NCBI GenBank assembly: GCA_030066175.1
Contig: JASJCC010000007.1
Coordinates: forward strand, 1-39,921
Source: Paracoccaceae bacterium
Lineage (GTDB): Bacteria > Pseudomonadota > Alphaproteobacteria > Rhodobacterales > Rhodobacteraceae
DNA length: 39,921 bases
Direction: 5' to 3'
A program made the position numbers and the translations under genes. The notes under the pieces were generated by a model that was not told the origin of the DNA, made no database searches, and was given only the letters and a program-made list of their open reading frames with translations. Every line of letters begins with the position of its first letter. The first letter of the stretch is position 1. Positions 15,571-24,199 of this stretch are shown here, in pieces.

Positions 15571-16419
15571 TCACAACCGCACCTGATGTTCACGCTGTCC
15601 GGTAAAGCCTGTGGGCACCGAAAAGGTGACGCCCGCCAGCCGGTCATCCTCCGGCGCACCGTCGCTGGCCGAGGTCACAAAAAGCGTGCTCAGATCGGTG
15701 CCACCAAAAGCCGGGCAACTGACCTGCCCCGCAGCCAGGCCCACAGCCGTCAGGAACTTGCCTTCGGGGTTGTAGCAGGCCACGCGCCCCGCCCCCCATT
15801 GCGCGTTCCAGAGGTTGCCTTGCGAATCCACAACCGCGCCGTCCGGGTTCAGCCTTTCCGCCGACAAATCCAGCCAGGTTTCAGGCGCGCCCACCGGCCA
15901 GCCCTCGTCATCCAAGGCAACCCGCCGAATGATCCGCGTCGGCGTGTCGGTGAAATAGGCATAGGCGCCACCGGGGGCAAAGGCGATGGCGTTGGAAATG
16001 GTGATCTGGTCAAAAAGCCGGTGCAACGTGCCCTTGTAGAATCGGTAAATCGAACCCAACCCCGGCTCGGTCTTCAGCCCCATCGTGCCAATCCAGAAAC
16101 CACCCCAAGGATCGGCGCGCCCGTCATTGGACCGAGTCAGCGGCTGGTCGGCCTCCAGCGGGACAAGGCTTTGCTCCTCCGCCGTTTCCAGCGCAAAGCG
16201 AAAAAGATCCCGGTCCGACGCGATCAGCAGATGGTGCTCATCCAGCCAGCCCGCGGCTGAGACATGCCGGTCAAACTGCCAATACCGCTGCCGCTGCGCG
16301 TCGTGCTCGTATAGCCGCTTGCCGAGGATATCGAACCAGAAGAGCGTCTGCCGAACGGGGTGCCAGAGCGGCCCCTCACCCAGCCGGCAAAACGTGTCGG
16401 AATAGATCAAATGGCCCAT
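15571..16419 (-). CDS. SMP-30/gluconolactonase-family lactonase
   Basis: 282 aa six-bladed beta-propeller. The metal ligands of the family can be seen: Glu in RLGEGPLWHP, Asn in SNDGRADPWGGFWIGTM, Asn in TISNAIAFAP and Asp in LNPDGAVVDSQGNLW. SMP-30 enzymes hydrolyse sugar lactones or related cyclic esters. It lies 57 bp downstream of the ketopantoate-reductase-like gene and probably shares its transcript. It might process a lactone linked to the carboxylate imported by the Tct system, but the substrate is not visible. Confidence 0.85.
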   Translation of the reverse strand: MGHLIYSDTFCRLGEGPLWHPVRQTLFWFDILGKRLYEHDAQRQRYWQFDRHVSAAGWLDEHHLLIASDRDLFRFALETAEEQSLVPLEADQPLTRSNDGRADPWGGFWIGTMGLKTEPGLGSIYRFYKGTLHRLFDQITISNAIAFAPGGAYAYFTDTPTRIIRRVALDDEGWPVGAPETWLDLSAERLNPDGAVVDSQGNLWNAQWGAGRVACYNPEGKFLTAVGLAAGQVSCPAFGGTDLSTLFVTSASDGAPEDDRLAGVTFSVPTGFTGQREHQVRL

Positions 16420-16476
16420 ACACTCCCCCTCGCCGCGTCAGTCTGGGCGAAAAGGCGGGCGCTGGCCAGCCCCCGA

Positions 16477-17457
16477 TCAGCCGTAAAGCCCGGCCGTCCG
16501 ACCGCGCAATTGGATCAGCGCCAGGACCGTGTCGATGGTGGGGGTGGGCGTGTTGGTCACCCGGCCCAATTCCTGCACCGACCCCACCAGCGCGTCGATC
16601 TCCATCGGACGGCCCTGATCCAAGTCCTGCAGCATCGAGGTGCGATGCGCGCCCACGGCGGCGCCGCCATCGATGCGGCGTTCCACGTCGATGGGGAATT
16701 TCACCCCCAGCTTTTCGGCAATCTCCTGCGCTTCGACCATCATGCCACGTGCCACCGCGCGGGTGCCCGGATCGGTGCAGAGCACATCCAGCGTGGCATG
16801 GGTCAACGCGCTGATCGGGTTGAAGGACAGGTTGCCCCAAAGCTTGACCCAGATCTCATCGCGCAACCGCGGCCGCACCGGCGCCTTCAACCCCGCCGCG
16901 CCCAACGCCTTTGACAGTGCCATGGCGCGCTCGGATTTCGAGCCATCCGGTTCGCCGAGGCTAAAGCGATTGCCCTCGATATGTTTGATCACCCCAGGCT
17001 CGATCACCTCGGCCGCCGGATAAACCACGCAGCCCAGCACCCGGTCGGGGCCAAACCCATCCCATTGCGCGTTGCCGGGATCGACGCTCTCCAGCCGCGT
17101 GCCCTCCAGATCGGTGCCGATCTTGTGGAAGTACCACCACGGCACGCCATTCACGCCGCTGACAATGGTGGTGTTGTCGCCAATCAAAGGCTGCATCTTG
17201 TCCACCACGCCAGGCACAGAATGCGCCTTGAGCGTCACGATCACGTAGTCTTGCGGACCGAGGTCCGCCGGGTTGTCCGAGGCGGTCACGGAAACCGAGG
17301 TCTCCTCGCCCCCCTCTTCGATCAGCTTCAACCCATTGGCCTGCATCGCCGCCAGGTGCGGACCACGCGCCACCAGGCTCACATCCGCCCCGGCCTGCGC
17401 CAGTTTCACACCCATATAGCCGCCGATGGCGCCCGCACCGAACACGCAAATCTTCAT
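16477..17457 (-). CDS. Ketopantoate reductase (PanE/ApbA)-family dehydrogenase
   Basis: 326 aa. The N-terminal NADP-binding fold starts MKICVFGAGAIGGYMG; the C-terminal helical domain has KLWGNLSFNPISALTHAT, the substrate-binding motif of the family. The enzyme reduces a 2-oxo acid to a 2-hydroxy acid; ketopantoate is the classic substrate, but operon-encoded paralogs often act on others. Start at 17457 has Shine-Dalgarno AAAGGGA; an upstream in-frame ATG at 17484 lacks one. Its place downstream of a Tct transporter and a CoA ligase suggests catabolism rather than pantothenate synthesis. Confidence 0.8.
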   Translation of the reverse strand: MKICVFGAGAIGGYMGVKLAQAGADVSLVARGPHLAAMQANGLKLIEEGGEETSVSVTASDNPADLGPQDYVIVTLKAHSVPGVVDKMQPLIGDNTTIVSGVNGVPWWYFHKIGTDLEGTRLESVDPGNAQWDGFGPDRVLGCVVYPAAEVIEPGVIKHIEGNRFSLGEPDGSKSERAMALSKALGAAGLKAPVRPRLRDEIWVKLWGNLSFNPISALTHATLDVLCTDPGTRAVARGMMVEAQEIAEKLGVKFPIDVERRIDGGAAVGAHRTSMLQDLDQGRPMEIDALVGSVQELGRVTNTPTPTIDTVLALIQLRGRTAGLYG

Positions 17458-17504
17458 CGCATCCCTTTCACACACCGGTTGCAAAACCGGGTGCGCCCCT
17501 TGTC

Positions 17505-17563
17505 TTCATCTTGCTTTTAAACTCCCGCCGGAGGCTCCGACACGCGCCGCGCGTGCCTCCGGC
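17505..17563 (-). terminator. Strong hairpin after the CoA-ligase gene
   Basis: GCCGGAGGC (17527-17535) and GCCTCCGGC (17555-17563) form nine perfect pairs enclosing an inner CACGCG-CCG-CGCGTG stem. On the minus strand it comes 10 bp after the ligase stop and is followed by GAGTTTAAAA, a poor T tract. It may be a leaky terminator or an mRNA-stabilising element before the reductase gene. A second small GNRA-loop hairpin (CCGGTT-GCAA-AACCGG, 17475-17490) lies closer to that gene. Confidence 0.45.
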
Positions 17564-17572
17564 CGAACCCTC

Positions 17573-19096
17573 TTACGCCGGTTCCACCAGCCCCAGCTTC
17601 TCCGCCAGCCCAATGCGCTGCATCTTGCCGGTGGCGCCTTTCGGGATTTCATCCATGATGACTACTTTGCGCGGCACCTTGAAATCGGCCATGCGCGCGG
17701 CGGCGAAATCGCGGATCTCGCGCTCGGTCACCTCTTGCCCCTCGCGCAGGACGACCGCTGCCGCCACCTCTTCCCCGAGCTTTGGGTGCGGCAAGGCAAA
17801 GGTCACCACCTGCTGGATCGCCGGATGGTCCATCAAGACGCCATCGACCTCAAGCGGCGACACCTTTTCACCGCCGCGGTTGATGATCTCCTTCAACCTG
17901 CCGGTCAGATGCAGGAATCCGTCTTCGTCCAAGGCACCCTGGTCACCGGTGCGGAACCAGCGGCGGCCATCGACTTCGAAGAAGTTCTTGGCATTGGCAT
18001 CCGGGTTGCTTTCGTAGCCCGGCGTAACGTTATCGCCCGAGATGACTACCTCGCCGGTGCCGTCGATCAGGTGATTGTCGCTCTCATGCGCGATCCGCAC
18101 CAGCGGGCCGGCGGCGACCCCGACAGCGCCGGGCTTCTGCTGTCCCAGCGGGTTGCAGCACATCTGGTGCGCGGCTTCGGTCATGCCATAGGCTTCGATC
18201 ACCGGGGCGCCGAAGGTCTCTTGCAACTGCTCCATCACCTGCGCCGGCAGGCTGGCCGAGGATGAGCGCAGGAAGCGCAGCGGCACGTCTTTGATCACCT
18301 CGGCATTGCGGCCCGCACGGGTCAGGATCGCCTGGTGCATCGTCGGCACCGCGGTGTACCATGTCGGCCGCGCCTCGTTCATCATCGCGAAGAAGTTCAT
18401 CGCGTTGAAGCCTGCGGTGCAAAAGATCGACGCGCCCGCCTGCAAGGACGCCGACACAGCGGCCACCAGTCCATGGATGTGGAACAAGGGCATCACGTTC
18501 AGGCAGCGATCCTCGGACGTCAGGCTGAGCGATTCCGCAATGTTGCGCGCCGAGGCGGCGACGTTGGACTGCAACAGCGGCACGATCTTGGGGCGCGAGG
18601 TGGTGCCCGAGGTGTGCAGGATCAGCGCCACGTCGTCGGCGGCAGGCTCACCCGCCGCGGCAGGCTCAGCACCCTCGCCAACCAGATCAAACGCCCCGGC
18701 CGCAGCGCCCTCAGCAACCGCCACCCGCAGCACCTGCAGGCCAAGGCCTTGCGCCGCCTTCAGCGCCGGGCCGTCATAGCCGGCCTCGACAACCAGCGCC
18801 TTGGCTTTCAGGTCTTCGAGGTAAAAGGCGTATTCATCCTCGCGGTACGAAGGATTGAGGGGGGCCGTCGTTGCCGCTTGGGCGATGGTGATAAACGCTG
18901 TCGCCATTTCGGGGCCGTTCGGCAGGACGATGGCCACTCGATCCTGCGCGCCCACGCCCTGCTGGCGCAGCTGCGCCCGGATCTCGTCCGACAGCGCACG
19001 CAGCGCGCCATAGCTCAGCCAGGGGCGCCCCGGTGCGCCGATCGCGGGCGTGGCCTCGGGGTGGTCGGCCAGCAGCTGCTTGAGTGTCGTCCCCAT
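17573..19096 (-). CDS. AMP-forming acyl-CoA synthetase, oxalyl-CoA synthetase-like
   Basis: 507 aa adenylate-forming enzyme. Motifs: LILHTSGTTSRPKIVPL (P-loop), MPLFHIHGLVAA, EAYGMTEAAHQMCCNPL, FRTGDQGALDEDGFLHLTGR, IINRGGEKVSPLEVD and the catalytic lysine in PKGATGKMQR. The MTEAAHQM..NPL...KPGAVG segment closely resembles plant AAE3 and yeast Pcs60 oxalate-CoA ligases, so oxalate or another short dicarboxylate is the best guess. The start at 19096 (MGTTLKQLL) follows AGAAGGAAAG and is preferred over an in-frame ATG 24 bp upstream. It is 33 bp after tctA, so it probably activates the imported acid. Confidence 0.82.
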   Translation of the reverse strand: MGTTLKQLLADHPEATPAIGAPGRPWLSYGALRALSDEIRAQLRQQGVGAQDRVAIVLPNGPEMATAFITIAQAATTAPLNPSYREDEYAFYLEDLKAKALVVEAGYDGPALKAAQGLGLQVLRVAVAEGAAAGAFDLVGEGAEPAAAGEPAADDVALILHTSGTTSRPKIVPLLQSNVAASARNIAESLSLTSEDRCLNVMPLFHIHGLVAAVSASLQAGASIFCTAGFNAMNFFAMMNEARPTWYTAVPTMHQAILTRAGRNAEVIKDVPLRFLRSSSASLPAQVMEQLQETFGAPVIEAYGMTEAAHQMCCNPLGQQKPGAVGVAAGPLVRIAHESDNHLIDGTGEVVISGDNVTPGYESNPDANAKNFFEVDGRRWFRTGDQGALDEDGFLHLTGRLKEIINRGGEKVSPLEVDGVLMDHPAIQQVVTFALPHPKLGEEVAAAVVLREGQEVTEREIRDFAAARMADFKVPRKVVIMDEIPKGATGKMQRIGLAEKLGLVEPA

Positions 19097-19129
19097 GTGT
19101 CTTTCCTTCTTTATTCGCACGCATCGCTC

Positions 19130-20647
19130 TTACTCCGCCGGTGCAACTTTTTGCCGCGCAGACTTGCGCAGGTATTTGATAAAGGGCAGCGCAAAGAACA
19201 GCACTGCCAGGGCGATGAATGTGCCAGATAGCGGCCGTTCGACAAAGGCAAGCACATTGCCCTGCTCAGCGATCAGCGTCTGGCGAAAGCTTTTCTCCAT
19301 CAGCGGGCCAAGCACCAGTGCCAGCACCAGCGGCGCCAGCGGGTATTCAGCCTTGCGCAGCAGATAGCCCGCGACGCCGAAACCTGCAATCAGCCAAACG
19401 TCATGCATCTTTTGGCTAGGGGCAAAACCGCCGACGATGCAGAGCACCATGACAATGGCGCAGAGGACGGTGAACGGCATCCGCAGCGCCCAGACAAAGA
19501 GCGGGATCAGCGCGATGTTGATCAGTACGGCGGCCAGGTTCGCGGTGTAGAGCGACGAGATCAGACCCCAAACAAAATCCGGCTGCTCGATAAACAGCAT
19601 CGGCCCGGGCACAAGGCCCCACATCACCATGCCGCCCAGCAAAAGGGCCGTGGTGGGTGAGCCGGGGATGCCCAGCGTCAGCATCGGCAAGAGAGACCCA
19701 GTTGAGGCCGCGTTATTGGCGGTCTCAGGTGCAGCGACCCCTTCAATATTGCCCTTGCCGAAAGTCTCCGGCTCTTTTGAGCTTTGCCGCGCCATCCCGT
19801 AAGCCATCAGCGAAGCCGGTGTTGCGCCCGCCGCCGGCAGCATGCCGACGAAAAAGCCCATAAACGACCCAAAGCTCATCGTCTTCCACAACCGGTTCAT
19901 CGCGCGGAAGCCGGCCTTGAGCTCGGATAGCGTGATCTTGGCCGGGGTCACCTGCGGCGAGGTGCGCGAGGATTCGATGGTGTAGAGCACTTCGCCAATG
20001 CCGTAGACGCCAATGGCCAGAACAAGGAAGCTGATGCCGGCGTAGAAACCCGGCAGATCGCCAAAGACAAGCCGCGGCTGGCCCGAGATCAGGTCAAGCC
20101 CAACGGTCGACAGCACGAGGCCCAGGCAGATCATTACAATCGTCTTGAGTTTGTCGTCGCCGCCGAGGCCCACAAAGGTGGTGAAGGCCATCAGGACCAG
20201 GGCAAATTCCTCAGCCGGGCCAAACGCCAAGGCAAGGTCCGCCAGCGGCGCGGCGAAGGCCGTAAAGAGAATGACGGAGATGGTACCGCCGACAAATGAC
20301 GCGACGGCGGCGGCAATCAACGCGAGCCCCGCCTTGCCCTGTTGCGCCATTGGACGCCCGTCGAAGGTGGTGGCGACCGCCGTTGAAGCGCCCGGAATGC
20401 CGAGTAGAACCGAGCTCACCGCCCCGCCATACATGGCGCCGTAATAAATCGCCGCCAGCAGGATGATCGCCGACGAGGGCGGCACGATAAAGGTGAGCGG
20501 CAGCACGATGGCCACGCCGTTTACTGACCCCAAGCCCGGCATCGCCCCGATAAAGAGGCCCGCCGTGACGCCGAGGATCACGATCATCAGGTTGATGGGT
20601 GAGAGCGAGGTGGCAAAACCGTCGGCAAGAAGTGCAATCGTTTCCAT
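19130..20647 (-). CDS. tctA: Tripartite tricarboxylate transporter large permease TctA
   Basis: 505 aa, about 11-12 transmembrane segments. Family landmarks are GAMPGLGSVNGVAIVLPLTF, AIYYGAMYGGAVSSVLLGIPG, the repeat GMLPAAGATPASLMAYG, and LTLGIPGSPTTALLLGG. It is the large membrane subunit that takes solute from the TctC binding protein. The start is 10 bp after tctB. Substrates of Tct systems include citrate and other di- or tricarboxylates; which one applies here cannot be read from the sequence. Confidence 0.93.
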   Translation of the reverse strand: METIALLADGFATSLSPINLMIVILGVTAGLFIGAMPGLGSVNGVAIVLPLTFIVPPSSAIILLAAIYYGAMYGGAVSSVLLGIPGASTAVATTFDGRPMAQQGKAGLALIAAAVASFVGGTISVILFTAFAAPLADLALAFGPAEEFALVLMAFTTFVGLGGDDKLKTIVMICLGLVLSTVGLDLISGQPRLVFGDLPGFYAGISFLVLAIGVYGIGEVLYTIESSRTSPQVTPAKITLSELKAGFRAMNRLWKTMSFGSFMGFFVGMLPAAGATPASLMAYGMARQSSKEPETFGKGNIEGVAAPETANNAASTGSLLPMLTLGIPGSPTTALLLGGMVMWGLVPGPMLFIEQPDFVWGLISSLYTANLAAVLINIALIPLFVWALRMPFTVLCAIVMVLCIVGGFAPSQKMHDVWLIAGFGVAGYLLRKAEYPLAPLVLALVLGPLMEKSFRQTLIAEQGNVLAFVERPLSGTFIALAVLFFALPFIKYLRKSARQKVAPAE

Positions 20648-20657
20648 CCGTCGACCC

Positions 20658-21146
20658 TCAGAAGAACATTGCGTAAAGCGGGAAGAACCAGGGTTCGGTC
20701 ACCCCTTTGGGCAACAGGATCTTCAGCGTCGCCTCGAAGAAAAAGAAGATGAACACAGGCGTGCCAATCACGATCGGCGCGGTCAGCAGCCAGCCATGGC
20801 GGCCATAGATCTTCAGATACCAAAGCAGAAACAATGGGATCGCCACATACGCGCCCACAATCGGGATCAGCGCGATCGTGACGACAAGAGCGGTGATCAC
20901 CGACACCACCGGGATGATCATCACGCGGTCAAAGAACGGTCCGGAATGACCCTCTTGCAGGAAGGACCGGGCAAGGATACCGCCCGCAGCCAGCAACATG
21001 ATCAGCGAAAGCCAGAACGGGAACGCGCCGCCTCCGGGCCCACCGGACGAGCCTTCCCACCCGATGGGAAGCTCAACGGCATGCACCATGAAATAGATGG
21101 ACAGCGCCATAAGCGCCACGGCGATCACGCGATCGGCAACAAGCAT
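20658..21146 (-). CDS. tctB: Tripartite tricarboxylate transporter small permease TctB
   Basis: 162 aa with four hydrophobic segments (the first near RVIAVALMALSIYFMVHAV, the third and fourth around VVSVITALVVTIALIPIV and AYVAIPLFLLWYL) and the WEGSSGGPGGGAFPFWLSL loop typical of TctB. It is the small membrane subunit partnering TctA. Shine-Dalgarno GAGGGGG precedes the ATG. It is separated from tctC by 95 bp holding a very stable stem-loop, which would allow more binding protein than permease to be made. Confidence 0.9.
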   Translation of the reverse strand: MLVADRVIAVALMALSIYFMVHAVELPIGWEGSSGGPGGGAFPFWLSLIMLLAAGGILARSFLQEGHSGPFFDRVMIIPVVSVITALVVTIALIPIVGAYVAIPLFLLWYLKIYGRHGWLLTAPIVIGTPVFIFFFFEATLKILLPKGVTEPWFFPLYAMFF

Positions 21147-21183
21147 GGGACCCCCTCAGATTCCTGGCTTGATTTTGGAGTGA

Positions 21184-21207
21184 CCGGAACGCCAAACGGC
21201 GTTCCGG
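21184..21207 (-). other. Perfect 10-bp stem-loop between tctC and tctB
   Basis: CCGGAACGCC (21184-21193), AAAC, GGCGTTCCGG (21198-21207). On the transcribed minus strand it follows the tctC stop by 34 bp with no T tract, so readthrough into tctB is expected. Such hairpins after binding-protein genes commonly protect the upstream message. On the plus strand a T5 run follows at a distance, but no plus-strand gene ends here. Confidence 0.6.
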
Positions 21208-21241
21208 CCTGGTCTTTTTGACAGAAGTTAGTTTGCTGCTC

Positions 21242-22228
21242 TTACGAGCTGCCGCCTTCCATGTCCTTGAGGATGGCGTCGTGCTTGGCGCGCTCTTCCA
21301 GGAAGTAGGCCTGCAGGTCGTCACCAGTCAGGAAGTCGGCCATCAGGGCCTTTTCCTTGGTGTAGGTCTGCCACTCTTCGGTTTGGCTCAGCTGCTGGAA
21401 CATGTCGGTGTAGTAGGCCACAGCCTCAGCCGGCATGTCCTTGGGAGCCACAAACGACCGCTGCATCCAGTAAACCAGGTCATGGCCCAGTTCACGTGCG
21501 GTCGGCACGTTGGGGAAGGCTTCGATACGGTCGGGCGTGAAAGCCACGATCGGGCGCGACTTGCCTGCCTGGTAGAAGCCCATCTGCTCGGAAGGGTTGT
21601 TCACGGTGGAATCGATGTGACCACCAACGAGGTTCTTGGCCACGGTGCCGCCACCTTTGAAGGGGACGTAGGTGTGCTTGATGCCGAATTCCTTTTCCAG
21701 CATCGCGGTCACCAGGCTGTCTTCGGCGCCGGTGCCGGTGCCACCCATCTTCCACTCACCGCCAGCGGCCTGCACCGCGGCAACGTAGTCTTCGATGGTG
21801 TAAATGTCGCTGTCCGCGTTCACCCACAGCACAAAGGTGTCGAGCGCCATACGCGCGATCGGGGTGTACTCTTCGATGTCGACGCCAATGTCAGTGCGCA
21901 GCGGCGTGGTGTAGTAGCTGTTCAGCGTCGCCATCACAACGTGGGCGTCGCCTTCCTTGTCCTTCAGGTAACGCAGTGCTTCTGCGCCCGAACCGCCGCC
22001 CTTGTTGATCGGCAAGATCGGCATGTTGGACAGGCCTTCCTTCTGGATGATCGACTGGAACAGGCGTGCCAGACGGTCAGCGCCGCCACCCTGGCCGGCC
22101 ATGATGACCATTTCGACCGGCTTTTGCGGCTTCCAGCCTTCTGCCAGGGCCGTGGTGGCCGTGCTTGCGACCAAAGCGGCCGAAGCGGCAACAGCCAGAG
22201 CAACGCGGCGTGTGAATGTGTATGCCAT
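21242..22228 (-). CDS. tctC: Tripartite tricarboxylate transporter substrate-binding protein TctC (Bug family)
   Basis: 328 aa. The signal peptide is clear (RRVALAVAASAALVASTATT, cleavage near ALAEGW). The mature protein has PVEMVIMAGQGGGADRLARL, the family's first ligand-binding loop, and GGGTVAKNLVGGHIDSTVNN, the second. It is the periplasmic solute receptor for TctBA. Shine-Dalgarno AGGGAGGAA lies 5 nt before the ATG. It is divergent from the HTH regulator at 22394, which likely controls it. Confidence 0.93.
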   Translation of the reverse strand: MAYTFTRRVALAVAASAALVASTATTALAEGWKPQKPVEMVIMAGQGGGADRLARLFQSIIQKEGLSNMPILPINKGGGSGAEALRYLKDKEGDAHVVMATLNSYYTTPLRTDIGVDIEEYTPIARMALDTFVLWVNADSDIYTIEDYVAAVQAAGGEWKMGGTGTGAEDSLVTAMLEKEFGIKHTYVPFKGGGTVAKNLVGGHIDSTVNNPSEQMGFYQAGKSRPIVAFTPDRIEAFPNVPTARELGHDLVYWMQRSFVAPKDMPAEAVAYYTDMFQQLSQTEEWQTYTKEKALMADFLTGDDLQAYFLEERAKHDAILKDMEGGSS

Positions 22229-22348
22229 GTAATTTCCTCCCTAGGATGTCGAGCCGCTCTCCCGTCGCCGATTTGGCGCAGTTCCCTCGCAAGCCCTGCG
22301 GTATAGATACGTCTGCGCAATAAAGTTTCACGAAAATTCGGGTTTGCA

Positions 22349-22393
22349 TGTAATTTCTTGCTATTACAGACGTTACAAATGTAAAGTTGTAAT
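22349..22393. promoter_or_regulatory. Cluster of TGTAA/TTACA elements between tctC and the regulator
   Basis: TGTAAT (22349-22354), ATTACA (22363-22368), TTACA-AA-TGTAA (22373-22384) and TGTAAT (22388-22393) form nested inverted repeats centred near 22378. The last abuts the ATG of the regulator, so binding there would block its own expression, and the others face tctC. The regulator itself has no good Shine-Dalgarno. Confidence 0.5.
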
Positions 22394-23800
22394 ATGCCCA
22401 AGACCCTGATCGGACCACAACTTCGCCAGCTCCGCCGCCAGCACGGCCATACCCAGGCCGAAATGGCCCGGCGGCTGAAGATCAGCCCAACCTATGTCAA
22501 CCTGCTGGAAAACAACCAGAGATCGCTGTCTGTCGCGGTGCTAATGGCGCTGACCGAAAGCTATGGCGTCGATATGCGCAACCTTGTGCAGGATGCCGAA
22601 ACCACCCGACTGGCCGATCTGCGGGCGGCGGTGCGTGACCCGCTTTTTCCCGACGACGCGCCCGACCTGACCGAGCTGCGCGCCGCCATCGACCATGCCC
22701 CGCAGCTGACCGATCTGTTCCTGCAGCTCTATCAAAGCCACCGCGGCCTGATGGATCAGATCAAGCGGATGTCAGGCGGGTCTGCTGCCGGCGATCTGAT
22801 TCGCGTCTCACCCGAGACGGCGATCCATGACTTCTTTCGCGATCACGGCAATCACTTTGACGCGCTGGAACGTCAGGCCGCGGATCTGCGGCGGCGGATC
22901 GGGGGCGAGGCCGATGACATGTACGCACTGCTCAAGCGGCATTTGCGGCTGGAACACGGGATCCAGGCCTCGGTCTCGGCGATCGATGAAATGCCCGACG
23001 CGCTTAGGGTGTTCGAAGAGAGTGAGCGGCGCGTTTACCTCTCTGAGGCACTCGACCCGATCAACCGGGTGTTTCAGCTGGCACATGTGTTGGGTTTGCT
23101 CGAGGCCGCAGAGATTGTTGATGAGCTTGTGCTCGGCAGCCGGGTCACCACCGATGCCGGGCAGGCCCGTCTGCGGGTGGAGCTGACCAACTATTTCGCC
23201 GCTTCCGTGCTGATGCCTTATGACGGCTTTCTCGAACAGGCCGAAGCCACGCAATATGACATCGATCGGCTGGCGGCGAGCTTCGGCGTTAGCTTTGAGC
23301 AAGTCTCACACCGCCTGACCACGCTGCAACGCGACGGTGCGCGCGGCGTGCCGTTTTTCTTTCTGCGCCTCGACCGCGCCGGCAATGTCACCAAGCGCTT
23401 CAACGCGACGGCGTTCACGCTGGCCGAAGAAGGCGGCTCTTGCCCGGTGTGGGACGTACACGGCGCCTTTCGCGTACCGGGGATGATTGTGCCGCAATTT
23501 GTCGAATTGCCCGATGGCGGGCGGTTCTTCACGGTGTCGCGCACCACCGACCGGCCGGTGATCAGCCGCCAGACCCAGGACCGCCGGCTGGTGGTCGCGA
23601 TTGGCTGTGACATCGAATATGCCAACCGGGTCGGCTATGCGCTGCCCTATAACATGAGCGATCCGGCCCTCTTCAGCCCGATCGGAATCAGCTGCCATGT
23701 CTGTCCGCGGCAGGCCTGTTCGCAGCGCGCGCACCAGCCTTTGCATGTCAGCCTGCCGCTCGACACGCACCGTCGCGGGCGCACCCGATACGAAAGCTGA
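22394..23800 (+). CDS. XRE-HTH / DUF2083 regulator of the RamB-ScfR type
   Basis: 468 aa. The N-terminal Cro/C1 HTH (LRQLRRQHGHTQAEMARRL, SPTYVNLLENNQR) is followed by a long helical region, a degenerate ImmA/IrrE-like domain (FQLAHVLGLLEAAEI, ANYFAASVLMPYDGF in form LTNYFAAS) and a C-terminal DUF2083 domain with the cysteine cluster CHVCPRQACSQRAHQP. Members control acyl-CoA, acetate or propionate metabolism and probably sense CoA esters. The peptidase HExxH motif is absent (HVLGL), so a sensory rather than proteolytic role is expected. The divergent Tct-CoA-ligase operon is the probable target. Confidence 0.85.
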   Translation: MPKTLIGPQLRQLRRQHGHTQAEMARRLKISPTYVNLLENNQRSLSVAVLMALTESYGVDMRNLVQDAETTRLADLRAAVRDPLFPDDAPDLTELRAAIDHAPQLTDLFLQLYQSHRGLMDQIKRMSGGSAAGDLIRVSPETAIHDFFRDHGNHFDALERQAADLRRRIGGEADDMYALLKRHLRLEHGIQASVSAIDEMPDALRVFEESERRVYLSEALDPINRVFQLAHVLGLLEAAEIVDELVLGSRVTTDAGQARLRVELTNYFAASVLMPYDGFLEQAEATQYDIDRLAASFGVSFEQVSHRLTTLQRDGARGVPFFFLRLDRAGNVTKRFNATAFTLAEEGGSCPVWDVHGAFRVPGMIVPQFVELPDGGRFFTVSRTTDRPVISRQTQDRRLVVAIGCDIEYANRVGYALPYNMSDPALFSPIGISCHVCPRQACSQRAHQPLHVSLPLDTHRRGRTRYES

Positions 23801-23914
23801 AATCCGCGCCAAAAATCCCGAAAGCCGGAACATTTTGTTAAGGCAACGCACGTATCACCGTCGTCATCCGGGCCGCGTGTGCCGTCCCGGGCTTGATCCT
23901 TGAGGCGGTGAGAG

Positions 23915-24199
23915 ATGGCAAACGAGCTTTTTCATGCAATGGCACAGGCACGTGCCCGCAACGGCGAAGATCCCCTGGTCCCCTTTCTCTTGGGGGCGCG
24001 AAAAAACGACGTGGCCGTATCGGCGCGCGACGTCCCTCGCTTGGATGCGCACCGGCTGCAGATTCTGCTCGTGGCGGAACGCCAATGGGCGGCGGACGGT
24101 GTGCGCTTTCGCGTGACCGATCAGTCTCCCTCATTCTGCGACAGCCTTGAACGCCTCGGGCTTGATTCCAATCACTTCGACAAGGAAGCGACGACATGA
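23915..24199 (+). CDS. STAS-domain protein heading the che operon
   Basis: 94 aa. The segment from DVAVSARDVPRLDAHRLQILLVA through RVTDQSPSFCDSLERLGLD fits a STAS domain; the serine in TDQSPS occupies the site phosphorylated in anti-sigma-factor antagonists. It overlaps cheY by 4 bp (ATGA), so it is translated with the chemotaxis genes. STAS proteins next to che genes may tie kinase signalling to another switch, but the function is not established. The start at 23915 follows GAGGCGGTGAG. Confidence 0.75.
   Translation: MANELFHAMAQARARNGEDPLVPFLLGARKNDVAVSARDVPRLDAHRLQILLVAERQWAADGVRFRVTDQSPSFCDSLERLGLDSNHFDKEATT

Noticed and set aside
21184-21230. Plus-strand intrinsic terminator (hairpin then T5)
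   Set aside because: No plus-strand gene ends there and the T run is 7 bp from the stem; the hairpin is better explained on the tct transcript.
23865-23895. Dispersed repeat or terminator before the STAS gene (CCGGG/CCCGG)
   Set aside because: Only five pairs with a 13-nt loop and no second copy recognised in the window.
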